64,000 bases of DNA from Desulfitobacterium hafniense DCB-2. Lineage in GTDB: Bacteria; Bacillota; Desulfitobacteriia; Desulfitobacteriales; Desulfitobacteriaceae. A model generated the notes under the pieces. It was not told the origin of the DNA. It made no database searches and saw only the letters and a list, made by a program, of their open reading frames with translations. This document shows, one piece after another, positions 55,560 through 64,000 of this stretch. The stretch's first letter is position 1; each line of letters opens with the position of its first letter. The position numbers and the translations under genes were made by a program. The stretch spans positions 4,375,001 through 4,439,000 of the forward strand of contig NC_011830.1 in the NCBI RefSeq assembly GCF_000021925.1, written 5' to 3'.

Positions 55560-56447
55560 TTAAGCATCCAAGCACTTCCTTATCCCCTCTGCCAAGCTGA
55601 CTTTTGCTTCCCAATCGGGCAGCGTAGGACCGACATATGGTTCCATAACTTCTCTGCTCCGGTATGGCCGCTCACCCCAGCCGATATTCATCCGTTTGCC
55701 GCTGATCGTTTCATACAAAGCCGCCACTTCCCGCAAGGAGTAAAGCCGCTCAGGGGCAACTGTGTAGGACAGCATTTCGCAATCCGTTAAGTCTTCAACA
55801 TATTGTCCCGCGATCAAAAAGGCGTCCACCACATCGTCAATATAAACAAGTCCCAACCGCTGCTCACCGGGAGACATGTTAAGCCGTTCCCCGCTCAAAC
55901 TTATACGCTTAAACAACGTAAATATTTTGGTTCTTGGATCATTTGGCCCATAAGTATCAATAAGCTTTAACGTAATCATCTTCAACAAACCGGTCCGGAC
56001 ATAATAAGCGGCCAGTGTTTCAAATGCCTGCTTGGTTGCCGCGTACAGATTAACCGGATTATAGGCTTCCTGTTCAAAATGCTGCCAGGCGGTCCCGGTA
56101 TTAACCAGTTGTTGAACCCCTGTTACCGCCATAGCCTCCAAAAGCTGTACACCAAATAGCAGGTTGCTGTCCATCAATTCATTTATATCCTGACTCTCAT
56201 GCTCAGCCACAAACTTAGCAGCCAGATGAAACACCACCTCAGGCTGTGCCGCTTGAAAAATTTCTATCATTCCTGCGGTTGTGCCGTCATGCTGGTGAAT
56301 CACCACCGGGGAATCACTGATAGCAGATTGTTCTACATGGGAACGGTCACGGGTAACGACATGCACTTCCAGATTATTTTTCAGCAAACGTTTTACCAGA
56401 TTTGATCCAATAAAGCCAGTCGCTCCGGTCACAAGAACCTTATTCAT
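55560..56447 (-). CDS. NAD-dependent epimerase/dehydratase, RfbJ (CDP-abequose synthase)-like
   Basis: 295 residues, an extended short-chain dehydrogenase: GATGFIGSNLVKRLL (NAD-binding), FHLAAKFVA, and NLYAATKQAFE with the YxxxK pair. Beside rfbF and rfbG, it probably reduces a CDP-4-dehydro-6-deoxyhexose at C4. With rfbG broken, its substrate may no longer be made here. ATG 56447 follows AGGTTGAAATGAG. Confidence 0.78.
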   Translation of the reverse strand: MNKVLVTGATGFIGSNLVKRLLKNNLEVHVVTRDRSHVEQSAISDSPVVIHQHDGTTAGMIEIFQAAQPEVVFHLAAKFVAEHESQDINELMDSNLLFGVQLLEAMAVTGVQQLVNTGTAWQHFEQEAYNPVNLYAATKQAFETLAAYYVRTGLLKMITLKLIDTYGPNDPRTKIFTLFKRISLSGERLNMSPGEQRLGLVYIDDVVDAFLIAGQYVEDLTDCEMLSYTVAPERLYSLREVAALYETISGKRMNIGWGERPYRSREVMEPYVGPTLPDWEAKVSLAEGIRKCLDA

Positions 56448-56516
56448 CTCATTTCAACCTCGCAATTGCAGTACATGTTTATATTCCTTGAGCCACGCAC
56501 TCTCCACTGTCCATAA

Positions 56517-57269
56517 TCATTTAACTCGTAAAAGCCATCCTCCTGGATTAGAAGTAATCAACGATTGTTCGTCATATGTCTTATCACATACAAATTCGTC
56601 ATGCTCACTAAGCCACTGTTTTGCCGCCGTATAGGGGTTGTTGCCCTTACCCCACGGCCGGTCATTACGGGTGTCACCAAAAACCTCGATGCAAGTATCA
56701 CAAACCAGCGCATAAGATCCAACAGTAACCAATTGACCGTAAATATTTAACTCATCATAAACATGCTGATGGCTGTGGTTGGAATCTAACACAACCATAA
56801 TCGCACGATGCCGTGACGCAATTTCGCGGACTTGTTCAGCTATTTTAGAATCAGTTGACGAGCCGTCAAATACTGTGATGCGCTTATACATTGGGTGTGC
56901 TTCAAGTGCTGTGCGATTCTGCGACCGCAGTTCTATATCAATAGCTACAACTTCTCTGGGAATCTCACATCCCGCGTATATATCTAGAAGTTCCAACATT
57001 GATGAAAAAAAGACTGCACTGCCACCATGAGCAATACCCGTTTCTATAATAAGATCTGGGGCAACCTTCATAATAACTTCCTGCATGGCTACTATATCCT
57101 GAGGAAGCTGAATAATCGGACGTCCCATCCACGTGTAATGGTTGACATACTGATACGGGCCTACCGCTTCCATAAATTTCTTTGCGGTATGGCTGGGCGC
57201 AGTGTCAATATTCATCTTGCGAATATTTTCTGCCTTATCTCTTATGTATTGTGCTTCATAATCAATCAT
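56517..57269 (-). CDS. CmcI family SAM-dependent methyltransferase/hydroxylase
   Basis: 250 residues: LIIETGIAHGGSAVFFSSML (SAM-binding loop), EVVAIDIELR and VVLDSNHSHQHVYDELNIY are typical of the cephalosporin hydroxylase (CmcI)/rhamnosyl O-methyltransferase family. It most likely methylates a sugar hydroxyl. ATG 57269 follows GGAGAGGAGCAAATACAA. Confidence 0.85.
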   Translation of the reverse strand: MIDYEAQYIRDKAENIRKMNIDTAPSHTAKKFMEAVGPYQYVNHYTWMGRPIIQLPQDIVAMQEVIMKVAPDLIIETGIAHGGSAVFFSSMLELLDIYAGCEIPREVVAIDIELRSQNRTALEAHPMYKRITVFDGSSTDSKIAEQVREIASRHRAIMVVLDSNHSHQHVYDELNIYGQLVTVGSYALVCDTCIEVFGDTRNDRPWGKGNNPYTAAKQWLSEHDEFVCDKTYDEQSLITSNPGGWLLRVK

Positions 57270-57347
57270 TTGTATTTGCTCCTCTCCAGAATAAACAAAG
57301 TTCTTAATAGGCTATCATTTTACGTGGCGACTTTTTTTAATAAACTT

Positions 57348-58025
57348 TTACATGACAATACACTCGCATTCCCTGATCTGTTCCACAGTAAAGGAAAACA
57401 TATTACCAGATGGCTCTTTATAGTGCCTTTTGTACCACGCAACCGTCCTCTCGATTGCCTCACGGCAGGAAAAGACCGGATGCCAATTAAGATATACCTC
57501 GGCCTTGCTAATATCAAGCTTCAGCAAAGTCGCTTCATGAAGCTGCCTGACAGTTTCTTTTTCTATCCTTCCCGCTCCCCATTCGGCGATTGCCAGCTTG
57601 AAAATCTCTTCTACCGCCAACACATCAGTATCTCTTGGGCCGAAATTCCATGCACCGCTGTACTTTTCCGGCTCAGCCGAAAGTAATGCTCCCAGCAGCA
57701 GATAACCGGACAGTGGCTCCAGTACATGCTACCAAGGACGGGTAGCATGCGGATTTCTGATCCGAATCGGCTGATCTTCCACAACTGCTCGAACAAAATC
57801 AGGCAACAGGCGATCCTCCGCCCAATCACCGCCGCCAATGACATTTCCTGCTCCGACCATGGCCAGACTTACTCCGCTGTTCAAAAAAACTATTGCGAAA
57901 GACGGAGACGACCAGTTCCGTACAACCTTTGCTGGCACTATAGGGGTCATAACCGCCCAGGGGGTCGGTTTCCCGATAGCCGTAGACCCACTCCCGGTTT
58001 TCATAGCATTTGTCAGATGTAATTA
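57348..58025 (-). pseudogene. rfbG: RfbG (CDP-glucose 4,6-dehydratase), C-terminal fragment with frameshift and amber stop
   Basis: From the insertion point the frame reads ITSDKCYENREWVYGYRE, DPYSASKGCTELV and RNSFF, then loses frame at a T7 run (plus-strand A7, 57883-57889). One T fewer restores GVSLAMVGAGNVIGGGDWAEDRL and RIRNPHATRPW. Next is TAG where family members have Gln (RPWQHV). The same frame then continues HVLEPLSGYLLLGALL to the stop at 57348. With one T removed and the IS excised, the gene would be 357 codons including the stop, the family's usual size, but for the amber codon. The gene is dead in three ways. Confidence 0.92.
58020..58025. repeat. Target-site duplication, left copy (TAATTA)
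   Basis: Identical to 59718-59723 on the far side of the IS. Confidence 0.85.
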
Positions 58026-59717
58026 GGGCTTGCCAACCAAACCCCTATCTTCGTTTCATCCAGCAATTGGCGAAAAAGCCATGCCTAAAAAGCATCTCCT
58101 CCAAAATTGGACAAAAAGAACTCTGAGCTTGCGCTCTAAGTTCATGATAAAGAATTGCATGCTGATCATGCATTCTGCCGTTTCTTTGAGTTTGGCATAA
58201 ATGCGGTTCAATCCATAGTTCCTCTTGCCTTCTCCGAATTTTCCTTCTACGGCATTGCGCAGCTTGGCATCCATTCGTTGCAGCTGTTTCTCGATTTTCT
58301 TCAACGCCTCACCCGATGGCCTTCCCAGCTTAGGCCCACTGAGTCTGATGGTGTGCTTTTTGCAGTAAGCCAGGTTGTTACGGTTGCGATAGATCCGATC
58401 CGCCAGGACGGCTTCCGGATAACAGCCGTTTCTTGCTTTGTAGCGTTCTACGCTTTCCATCAGAGTGTCGGCTTCGTTAAACGCATCCCAGGATAACTTC
58501 TCTATGCGGCACATGCCCTTTTCGATGCTGATGGCTACTTTGGCCCCAAATTCTACTTTGGCACCGGCCTTGCCTCTTACTATCGGTCGGACATGGTCTT
58601 GGTAAAGGCTGACGATTCGAGCCGGGATCTGATGCCGCTTGGTTTTATACATGCTTTCCTGCTGTGTGACGAGGGTCCGTAGGGTTTCTAACAGCCTGAC
58701 GTGTCGGTTGCTTAAGAGGTCCTCATCTGCAGAACGTCCGTTGAGCATGCGCTCCACGTGCCGAAGGTTGCGCTTGCAATACTGCAGTTGTTGCTTGATG
58801 CCTTTTCTCAGCTGGTTTTTTCTCGGGCTTTTCTGCTTGGATAGGTTAAGATACGCTTTCCTCGCTTTTTGACGATAGGTTCTGGGTCTCTTCGCTGCTC
58901 TACCCCTGGCCTGATGCAGGGTGTCAATCATCTCATCCAGCTTCTCCCGGGCTTCGTTAAGCAGCCCCAGGTCTGTAGGGTATTTGATGTCTGCCGGGGT
59001 ACACGTGGCGTCGAGGATCAAGATTCCTTGATTGGGCTTGGTTTCTTCTGCGGCAGCGTCAGCCGATGATTCATCTTCCGTGAACTGGCCTTGTGAACCT
59101 CCCGGATCCTGCGGGTCATGATGATCATGATCCTCCTCATCATCTGTTCGGTCTGTTGGAGCCTGAGTCTCAGCGGCTTGGGCAGCTTGCTCGGACAAGA
59201 GAATGCGTTCGTTGATGCGCATCATCCGTTCTTTTTTGAAACGCTTACGAAACTTCACCAAGGCGGCTGGCGTAAGCGGCCGCGTCAGCTGGAACTCTTT
59301 AAGCCCGATGAAGTACTGCAGGTATGGATTCTCTGTGAGTTGTTGCACTGTTTCCCGGTCGGTATAACCGCAACGAGCCTGAATAATTAACGTACCTAAG
59401 GCCATGCGGACGGGTTTGGCTACATTGCCCCGGTCGCTGGGGAACATGAAAGCATAGTCCTCCTCAAATTCATCCCAGGGGATGAGCGAAGCCAGCTGGA
59501 CCCAACGGTTCTTGGCGTCTAGCTTTCCTGCAAAAGGCAGAATGAAATCATCTATAGTAAGCTGAGGACTCGGTTTACGGTACATGGTTTTACCTCCAAG
59601 TGCACGGTTTTTTTAAGCAAAATGGCTATTTCCTTGGACTTAGAATTCGACCAATAAGCCCGCAAACCCTTGTGAATCCAGGGAAAAGCTTGATTTTTTA
59701 TGGGATGAAGCAAGCCC
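58026..59717 (-). mobile_element. IS1182-type (IS5 superfamily) insertion sequence, 1692 bp
   Basis: Ends are GGGCTTGC (58026-58033) and GCAAGCCC (59710-59717), 8-bp perfect inverted repeats with further partial similarity, flanked by TAATTA duplicates. It carries one transposase in the same direction as the broken rfbG. Removing it with one duplicate joins VQSIVVI to TSDKCYE in frame. Confidence 0.93.
58056..59585 (-). CDS. IS1182/IS5-type transposase
   Basis: 509 residues from ATG 59585 (GGAGGTAAAACC). An N-terminal DUF772-like domain (PSDRGNVAKPVRMALGTLIIQ, CGYTDRETVQQL) is followed by a charged spacer (about 130-185) and the DDE core: LDATCTPADIKYPTD, VLADRIYRNRNN and EGKFGEGKRNYGLNRIYAKL. 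It appears complete. Confidence 0.93.
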   Translation of the reverse strand: MYRKPSPQLTIDDFILPFAGKLDAKNRWVQLASLIPWDEFEEDYAFMFPSDRGNVAKPVRMALGTLIIQARCGYTDRETVQQLTENPYLQYFIGLKEFQLTRPLTPAALVKFRKRFKKERMMRINERILLSEQAAQAAETQAPTDRTDDEEDHDHHDPQDPGGSQGQFTEDESSADAAAEETKPNQGILILDATCTPADIKYPTDLGLLNEAREKLDEMIDTLHQARGRAAKRPRTYRQKARKAYLNLSKQKSPRKNQLRKGIKQQLQYCKRNLRHVERMLNGRSADEDLLSNRHVRLLETLRTLVTQQESMYKTKRHQIPARIVSLYQDHVRPIVRGKAGAKVEFGAKVAISIEKGMCRIEKLSWDAFNEADTLMESVERYKARNGCYPEAVLADRIYRNRNNLAYCKKHTIRLSGPKLGRPSGEALKKIEKQLQRMDAKLRNAVEGKFGEGKRNYGLNRIYAKLKETAECMISMQFFIMNLERKLRVLFVQFWRRCFLGMAFSPIAG

Positions 59718-59723
59718 TAATTA
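59718..59723. repeat. Target-site duplication, right copy (TAATTA)
   Basis: Matches 58020-58025. Confidence 0.85.
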
Positions 59724-60117
59724 CCACGATGGACTGGACCGTCTCCGTGCTCCTGGCTGCCTCCAATACATTAACGGTGCCCATGACATTGGTCTCAAAT
59801 GTCTCCTTAGGCTCAAGATACGAATAACGCACCAGCGGCTGAGCCGCTAAATGAAAGACGATATCCGGCTTATAGGTTCTAAATGCTGCCATCAAGGCAG
59901 CCTCATCGCGAACATCGTCTTCGATACTGATGATATGCTTATCTATACTGCAAGTGCGAAACATGGCCGGCTCCGACGGCGGTTTAAGAGCATACCCGAC
60001 AACTTTTGCTCCCAGAGTTGTCAGCCATATCGAAAGCCAGGAGCCTTTAAAACCGCTACAGCCTGTCACTAATACCGTCCGCCCAGAATAGGCTTTCTTA
60101 AGTATTTCAAAACGCAA
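59718..60117 (-). pseudogene. rfbG: RfbG (CDP-glucose 4,6-dehydratase), N-terminal fragment
   Basis: From a TTG at 60117 the frame gives VLVTGCSGFKGSWLSIWL (NAD-binding TGxxGFxG) and VFHLAAQPLVRYSYLEP, ETFETNVMGTVNVLEA and ends at the IS. RfbG converts CDP-glucose to CDP-4-dehydro-6-deoxyglucose. It starts 1 base after the rfbF stop, so a coupled start is likely. The fragment lacks the catalytic YxxxK region, which lies in the other piece. Confidence 0.92.
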
Positions 60118-60118
60118 A

Positions 60119-60895
60119 CTACATCCATACCTTCCAAGGCGCTTGACCGCTCGCCCATAAATTTTCCAGGATAACCCTATCTCTTTGCGTATCCATACAC
60201 CGCCAAAAGCCACTATGATGGTAGGCCATAATTTGCCCGGCTTCGGCCAGTTTGGTAAGGGGTTCCCCTTCAAAAGCAGTCCCATCACCGTCAATATAGT
60301 CAAAGACTTCCGGCTCTAAGACGAAAAAACCACCGTTAATCCAGGCATCCAAGGTCTTGGGCTTTTCGATAAACTCCAGAACACTGGCATCCTCATTCAG
60401 CCCCAGTACCCCATACCGGCCGCTGGGCTGAACAGCCGTCACCGTGGCCAGCTTGCCGTGGGATTTATGGAAAGCAACCAGTTCCTCGATATTAATATCA
60501 GCGACTCCATCACCATAGGTAAACAGAAATGTCTCTTCGCCAATATATTTCTTAATCCGTTTAAGCCGGCCGCCGGTCTGGGTATCCAGGCCGGTATTAG
60601 CCAGTGTGACCTTCCACGGTTCCACTTCGGCACTGGAATGAGTGCAGGTGGTATTGTTGGCCAAATCAAACGTAACATCCGAACCATGTAAAAAATAGTT
60701 AGCAAAATACTCTTTAATCATATGCCCTTTATAACCTAAGCAGATAACAAAATCGTTAAACCGATAGCGGGAATATAGTTTCATAATATGCCATAAGATA
60801 GGACGTTCTCCAATCTCAATCATGGGCTTGGGTTTTAGATGAGACTCCTCACTAATGCGGGTCCCATATCCACCGGCAAGAATAACAACCTTCAT
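60119..60895 (-). CDS. rfbF: Glucose-1-phosphate cytidylyltransferase
   Basis: 258 residues from ATG 60895; GTG 60910 is an alternative, and the ribosome site is weak. LAGGYGTRISEESHLKPKPMIEIGERPILWHIM is the nucleotidyltransferase signature, and FLFTYGDGVADIN, WINGGFFVLEPEV and FWRCMDTQRDR are typical of RfbF. It makes CDP-glucose, the substrate of RfbG. The gene itself is intact even though the next step is lost. Confidence 0.93.
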   Translation of the reverse strand: MKVVILAGGYGTRISEESHLKPKPMIEIGERPILWHIMKLYSRYRFNDFVICLGYKGHMIKEYFANYFLHGSDVTFDLANNTTCTHSSAEVEPWKVTLANTGLDTQTGGRLKRIKKYIGEETFLFTYGDGVADINIEELVAFHKSHGKLATVTAVQPSGRYGVLGLNEDASVLEFIEKPKTLDAWINGGFFVLEPEVFDYIDGDGTAFEGEPLTKLAEAGQIMAYHHSGFWRCMDTQRDRVILENLWASGQAPWKVWM

Positions 60896-60921
60896 TTTCA
60901 CGTCACTCACTTACAATAAAA

Positions 60922-62856
60922 TTAGACCTTTAAAAACGCACTCTCCTGCCACTTCGATTCGGCAATTATCTCCAAGCCGCGTTCCCCTGACCTATTGCCA
61001 CTCGGAAGCTTATCCACACTCCAGCGCAAAAACTCATAGATATCATTTTGTCTATACCCAAGTTCATAGGCCTCGATCAACGCAGTCGCCGCCTTCTCAT
61101 ATTCCCGCAGCTTATACCAACAAATACCCTTGGCATAGATTTGAGTGATTTGTTTTTCTTTTTTTGCTTCTTCCTGCTTTATATAGTGTTGGTATAATTT
61201 CAAAGCCTCCGCATAACACTCCTGCTTAAAGAAAAGATTCCCTAGTTCCGCATAAATAACCTTTTCGTCAAAATCTTGAGCCAATTCAATAGCTTTATTC
61301 AATATTTCCTTAGTTCCGAATAAATGCAGATAAGTAATCAAATCCAGATAGTCTTCCTTATCTTCCTTGGAAAACACAAAAATCTCATGCTTAGTCAATC
61401 CTCTGACAAAACGCCGCATCGGTTCCGAAGCCTGTGCCCCTACCCAAGCCATGTATTCTCCGTGCTCACTCAAAAGAGCCGATACTACCGCTAGAGTACC
61501 AAAAGTTCTATTATCAGGATCTGCATCCAAACACTTTTGGGCGACAGCAAAAGTTTTATTATACTGTCCATTGGCCAAAAGCATGTACACCACGGTTAAA
61601 TCCTCGCTGCCATATTTCTTTATACGCAAAGCTGAGTAATAGGCAAGTACTTTGGGCAGAGAGACCCCCGTCAGAACGGTGACAATAAAATCCAAATCCT
61701 CTTTACCCTCTTTATTATAAATACTGTTTAATAACAAAATAATGTCTTCGGCAGGAAAGCTTTTTATAGCCAGCAAAAGTTTGCGTAAGCAATCATATTG
61801 CATTTTTTCCATTTTTAAAGATTCAACAAAATGACTCAAGGCATCTTCATGCTCGTTACGATGAGATGCGATAATTGCCATATAATAATAAACATGATAA
61901 AGGTTTGGCACTATAGAGTTAATTTCTATATCATCATATTTTTCTTGAAGTGTTAATGTTTTTTTGTATTCACTATGTGCTTTATCATATTTCTTCAAAT
62001 CGAATAACATATTAGCTAAATAAAAATGAAAAGAAGGATGACATGGAAATTTATTGACCCCAGCATAAATCTCTTCTAAAATATCATTCGCGTTGCACTT
62101 TAAACGTAGCATGGAGTCAATTACATTCTGATAAGGTTTTACATTATAGCCAACAAACCGGGCACCGCTGGCAATAAACATCCGAGCATATTCAATGGAT
62201 TTCTCCCATTCTTCCATACCGAAGTAGCAATCACTAATATACTGATAAATGGTCGGATCTTCCGGAGCCTTATCCAGTCGTTTAAGCAGAAGCTCTAAAT
62301 TCCTCCTAGACTTTTTCCCCCGATCGCTTAAGGAATATCCTTCATGATAAATAAGCAGGTCTTTATCATCTGCAAGGAAAGCTTCAATAGCCTTGTTTTT
62401 TGTTTTATGCGTCAAGCATTCATGGACGTTGTTCATATAGAGAATATTCTTATCGCGACGAAAAATACGAACATGCGTAATTTCATCCAATAGTTTACCA
62501 TTGGTGTAATCAATATTCTTCATTTTACAAGCAATTGCTTTAAAGTGGGCCGGTAATCGCCGGATCAAAGGAACAATATTACGGGCCGTATCGTTAACGA
62601 AATACTCATCCGCATCTAAAAAAATGATCCAATCACCCTTTGCCCGATCTATGGCGTAATTTTTCGCTTCCGCAAAATGATTATTCCATTCATAGCGATA
62701 AACTTTAGCACCTAATGTCTCAGCTATTTCTACGGTTTTATCGACAGAACCGGTGTCTACCACGATAATTTCATCAACCGAATCCTTATAACTTCCAATA
62801 CACCGTGCTATATTCTTTTCTTCATCTTTTGCAATCATACATGCAGATAGTTTCAT
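60922..62856 (-). CDS. Family 2 glycosyltransferase with TPR-like repeats, candidate flagellin glycosyltransferase
   Basis: 644 residues. A GT-A domain (about 1-230): LSACMIAKDEEKNIARCIGS, EIIVVDTGSVDKTVEIA, WIIFLDADEYF (DxD). The rest is helical with TPR-like pairs (FHFYLANMLFDLKKYDKAHSEYKK; YAELGNLFFKQECYAEALKLYQHY; GICWYKLREYEKAATALIEAYELG). TPR-bearing glycosyltransferases often modify proteins. It lies directly behind the flagellin gene, with a terminator between. ATG 62856 follows AAAGAGGATTTAGATT. Confidence 0.88.
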   Translation of the reverse strand: MKLSACMIAKDEEKNIARCIGSYKDSVDEIIVVDTGSVDKTVEIAETLGAKVYRYEWNNHFAEAKNYAIDRAKGDWIIFLDADEYFVNDTARNIVPLIRRLPAHFKAIACKMKNIDYTNGKLLDEITHVRIFRRDKNILYMNNVHECLTHKTKNKAIEAFLADDKDLLIYHEGYSLSDRGKKSRRNLELLLKRLDKAPEDPTIYQYISDCYFGMEEWEKSIEYARMFIASGARFVGYNVKPYQNVIDSMLRLKCNANDILEEIYAGVNKFPCHPSFHFYLANMLFDLKKYDKAHSEYKKTLTLQEKYDDIEINSIVPNLYHVYYYMAIIASHRNEHEDALSHFVESLKMEKMQYDCLRKLLLAIKSFPAEDIILLLNSIYNKEGKEDLDFIVTVLTGVSLPKVLAYYSALRIKKYGSEDLTVVYMLLANGQYNKTFAVAQKCLDADPDNRTFGTLAVVSALLSEHGEYMAWVGAQASEPMRRFVRGLTKHEIFVFSKEDKEDYLDLITYLHLFGTKEILNKAIELAQDFDEKVIYAELGNLFFKQECYAEALKLYQHYIKQEEAKKEKQITQIYAKGICWYKLREYEKAATALIEAYELGYRQNDIYEFLRWSVDKLPSGNRSGERGLEIIAESKWQESAFLKV

Positions 62857-62883
62857 AATCTAAATCCTCTTTCATTACAAGAA

Positions 62884-62908
62884 GAGGCCAGATGAAAACT
62901 CTGGCCTC
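62884..62908 (-). terminator. Hairpin after the flagellin gene
   Basis: GAGGCCAG and CTGGCCTC pair around a 9-base loop; on the minus strand TTCTTGT follows. The T-tract is weak, so some read-through into the glycosyltransferase gene is possible. Confidence 0.65.
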
Positions 62909-62926
62909 TAAAGGTTTGCCTAAAAA

Positions 62927-64000
62927 TTAACGAAGAAGCTGAAGAACACCTTGAGGTTGTTGATTGGCCTGAGCCAGCATCGCTTGTGCAGCTTGGGAAA
63001 GAATGTTGTTCTTTTGGAAGTTCATCATTTCCTTCGCCATATCTACATCACGGATACGGGATTCAGCGGCGGTTAGATTTTCAGAGGATGTTCCCAGGTT
63101 GTTAATAGTGTGTTCTAAGCGGTTTTGAACAGCCCCAAGTTTGGAACGCTCTGCCGATACTGTCTCAATAGCATTGTTAATTGTTTTAATGGCAGCGGTT
63201 GCATTTTTATAGTCACTTACATCAAGTGCTTTGCCATCCGTACCACGGACTCCGATTTTTTCTGCTTTCATGTTGTTAATACCCACGAGAATATTTTGCC
63301 CGCTGTTAGCACCAATCTGCATGCTGAAAGCATCTTCTACATTATTGCTTACATCGACCTTAGCCTTGATACTGATTGTGATGCTCTCACCAACAGCAAG
63401 CTTAGATAGATCGTCGCCCGATAATGTTATCGTAGCGCCACCAGCCATAGAGATTGTTGTTCCCGAGGTTAAGCTAGCCGAAGTAGAAGACGGATCTCCA
63501 ATGCTAAAGTCACCAGCTGCAAAACCGGTAGAAGAATCATTCGTACGAGTGATGATGATCGTCGCACTTGTTCCTGCACTAGTAGTAACGGAAACACCAG
63601 TAATATTAGCCTTAGTGTTCAGTTCAATTTCAGCTTTAGCATTCTCTGCTTTAACAAGACCTTTCTTAGATCCATCCAAAAGCTTCTGGGTATTGAACTC
63701 GGTGGTATTGGCAATCCGGTCGATTTCATCAGTTAATTGATCAATTTCCTTTTGTATTTCATCACGGTCTGTGGTGGAGTTGGTATCGTTAGACGCTTGA
63801 ACAGCCAGTTCACGCATCCGTTGGAGAATGCTGTGAGTTTCATTCAAAGCTCCTTCAGCCGTTTGGATAAGGGAGATGGAGTCTTGGGCATTCCGTTGAG
63901 CTTGGTCCAAACCACGGATTTGGCCGCGCATTTTTTCGGAGATAGCCAGACCCGCAGCATCGTCGCCGGCGCGGTTGATGCGGAGACCGGAAGAAAGCTT
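62927..64000 (-). CDS. Flagellin, lacking its first residues (cut by window edge)
   Basis: 357 residues visible; the frame is open to the edge, beginning KLSSGLRINRAGDDAAGLAISEKM. N-terminal D1 (AEGALNETHSILQRMRELAVQASNDT) and C-terminal D0 (AAESRIRDVDMAKEMMNFQKNNILSQAAQAM, ending QPQGVLQLLR) are standard. The middle (about 110-210) is rich in Ser, Thr, Gly and Ala, and would be surface-exposed and a plausible glycosylation target. About 30-40 residues should be missing. Confidence 0.97.
   Translation of the reverse strand, partial: KLSSGLRINRAGDDAAGLAISEKMRGQIRGLDQAQRNAQDSISLIQTAEGALNETHSILQRMRELAVQASNDTNSTTDRDEIQKEIDQLTDEIDRIANTTEFNTQKLLDGSKKGLVKAENAKAEIELNTKANITGVSVTTSAGTSATIIITRTNDSSTGFAAGDFSIGDPSSTSASLTSGTTISMAGGATITLSGDDLSKLAVGESITISIKAKVDVSNNVEDAFSMQIGANSGQNILVGINNMKAEKIGVRGTDGKALDVSDYKNATAAIKTINNAIETVSAERSKLGAVQNRLEHTINNLGTSSENLTAAESRIRDVDMAKEMMNFQKNNILSQAAQAMLAQANQQPQGVLQLLR

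Noticed and set aside
57718..57735. In-frame TAG in rfbG read as a pyrrolysine codon
   Set aside because: Some Desulfitobacterium strains decode UAG as pyrrolysine, but here the codon replaces a conserved Gln in a gene that is also frameshifted and split by an IS, so simple decay explains it.

Overview
The window reads as a stretch of chromosome from a motile, Gram-positive-type (Firmicutes) bacterium. Gene content and order (FliY with CheC and FliN-like parts, CheC/CheD, FlhF/FlhG, sigma-28 at the operon end, cell-wall-binding CWB2 repeats) fit Clostridia. Desulfitobacterium is my best guess, from general resemblance only; no search was run.

Left half (1-27 kb, minus strand, transcribed right to left). 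This is a long flagellar/chemotaxis operon: cheA-cheW-cheB-flgC-fliE-fliF-fliG-fliH-fliI-fliJ-flbD-fliL-fliM-fliY-[IS110]-cheY-fliO-fliP-fliQ-fliR-flhB-flhA-flhF-flhG-PilZ-cheC-cheD-membrane protein-fliA. A clear sigma-28 promoter then drives a FliK-like gene that runs off the left edge. Many genes overlap by a few bases, which suggests translational coupling. Three things break the usual picture: an IS110-type element sits between fliY and cheY, fliQ has a one-base frameshift, and the fliK/flgD/flgE block is not in its usual place behind fliJ. flgB is also missing before flgC.

Middle (27-40 kb). A heptad-repeat coiled-coil protein and an HD-GYP phosphodiesterase diverge from each other. Next is a CWB2 surface-protein gene split by an IS4-family element with a perfect 7-bp target duplication. 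Then comes the filament-cap operon fliD-fliS-[MNT-HEPN toxin-antitoxin]-fliT-flaG, started by a sigma-28 promoter and ended by a strong hairpin. Upstream lie a perfect 44-bp palindrome, a giant 984-residue flagellin with six internal repeat modules, and a decayed Rpn-type nuclease gene.

Right half (40-64 kb, minus strand). This is an approximately 22-kb sugar/modification island ending at a second, ordinary flagellin cut by the right edge. It encodes five radical-SAM proteins, two FkbM-type methyltransferases, a CmcI-type methyltransferase, three glycosyltransferases, a HAD-domain protein, a DUF6270-like protein, and CDP-sugar genes (rfbF, rfbG, an RfbJ-like reductase, an RmlC-like epimerase). 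rfbG is destroyed by an IS1182-type element with a 6-bp target duplication, plus a frameshift and an amber codon. Its position between two flagellin genes makes flagellin glycosylation the likeliest role. Four proteins of three chemical types share one N-terminal GAGxxG...DR domain, the most unusual architecture in the window.
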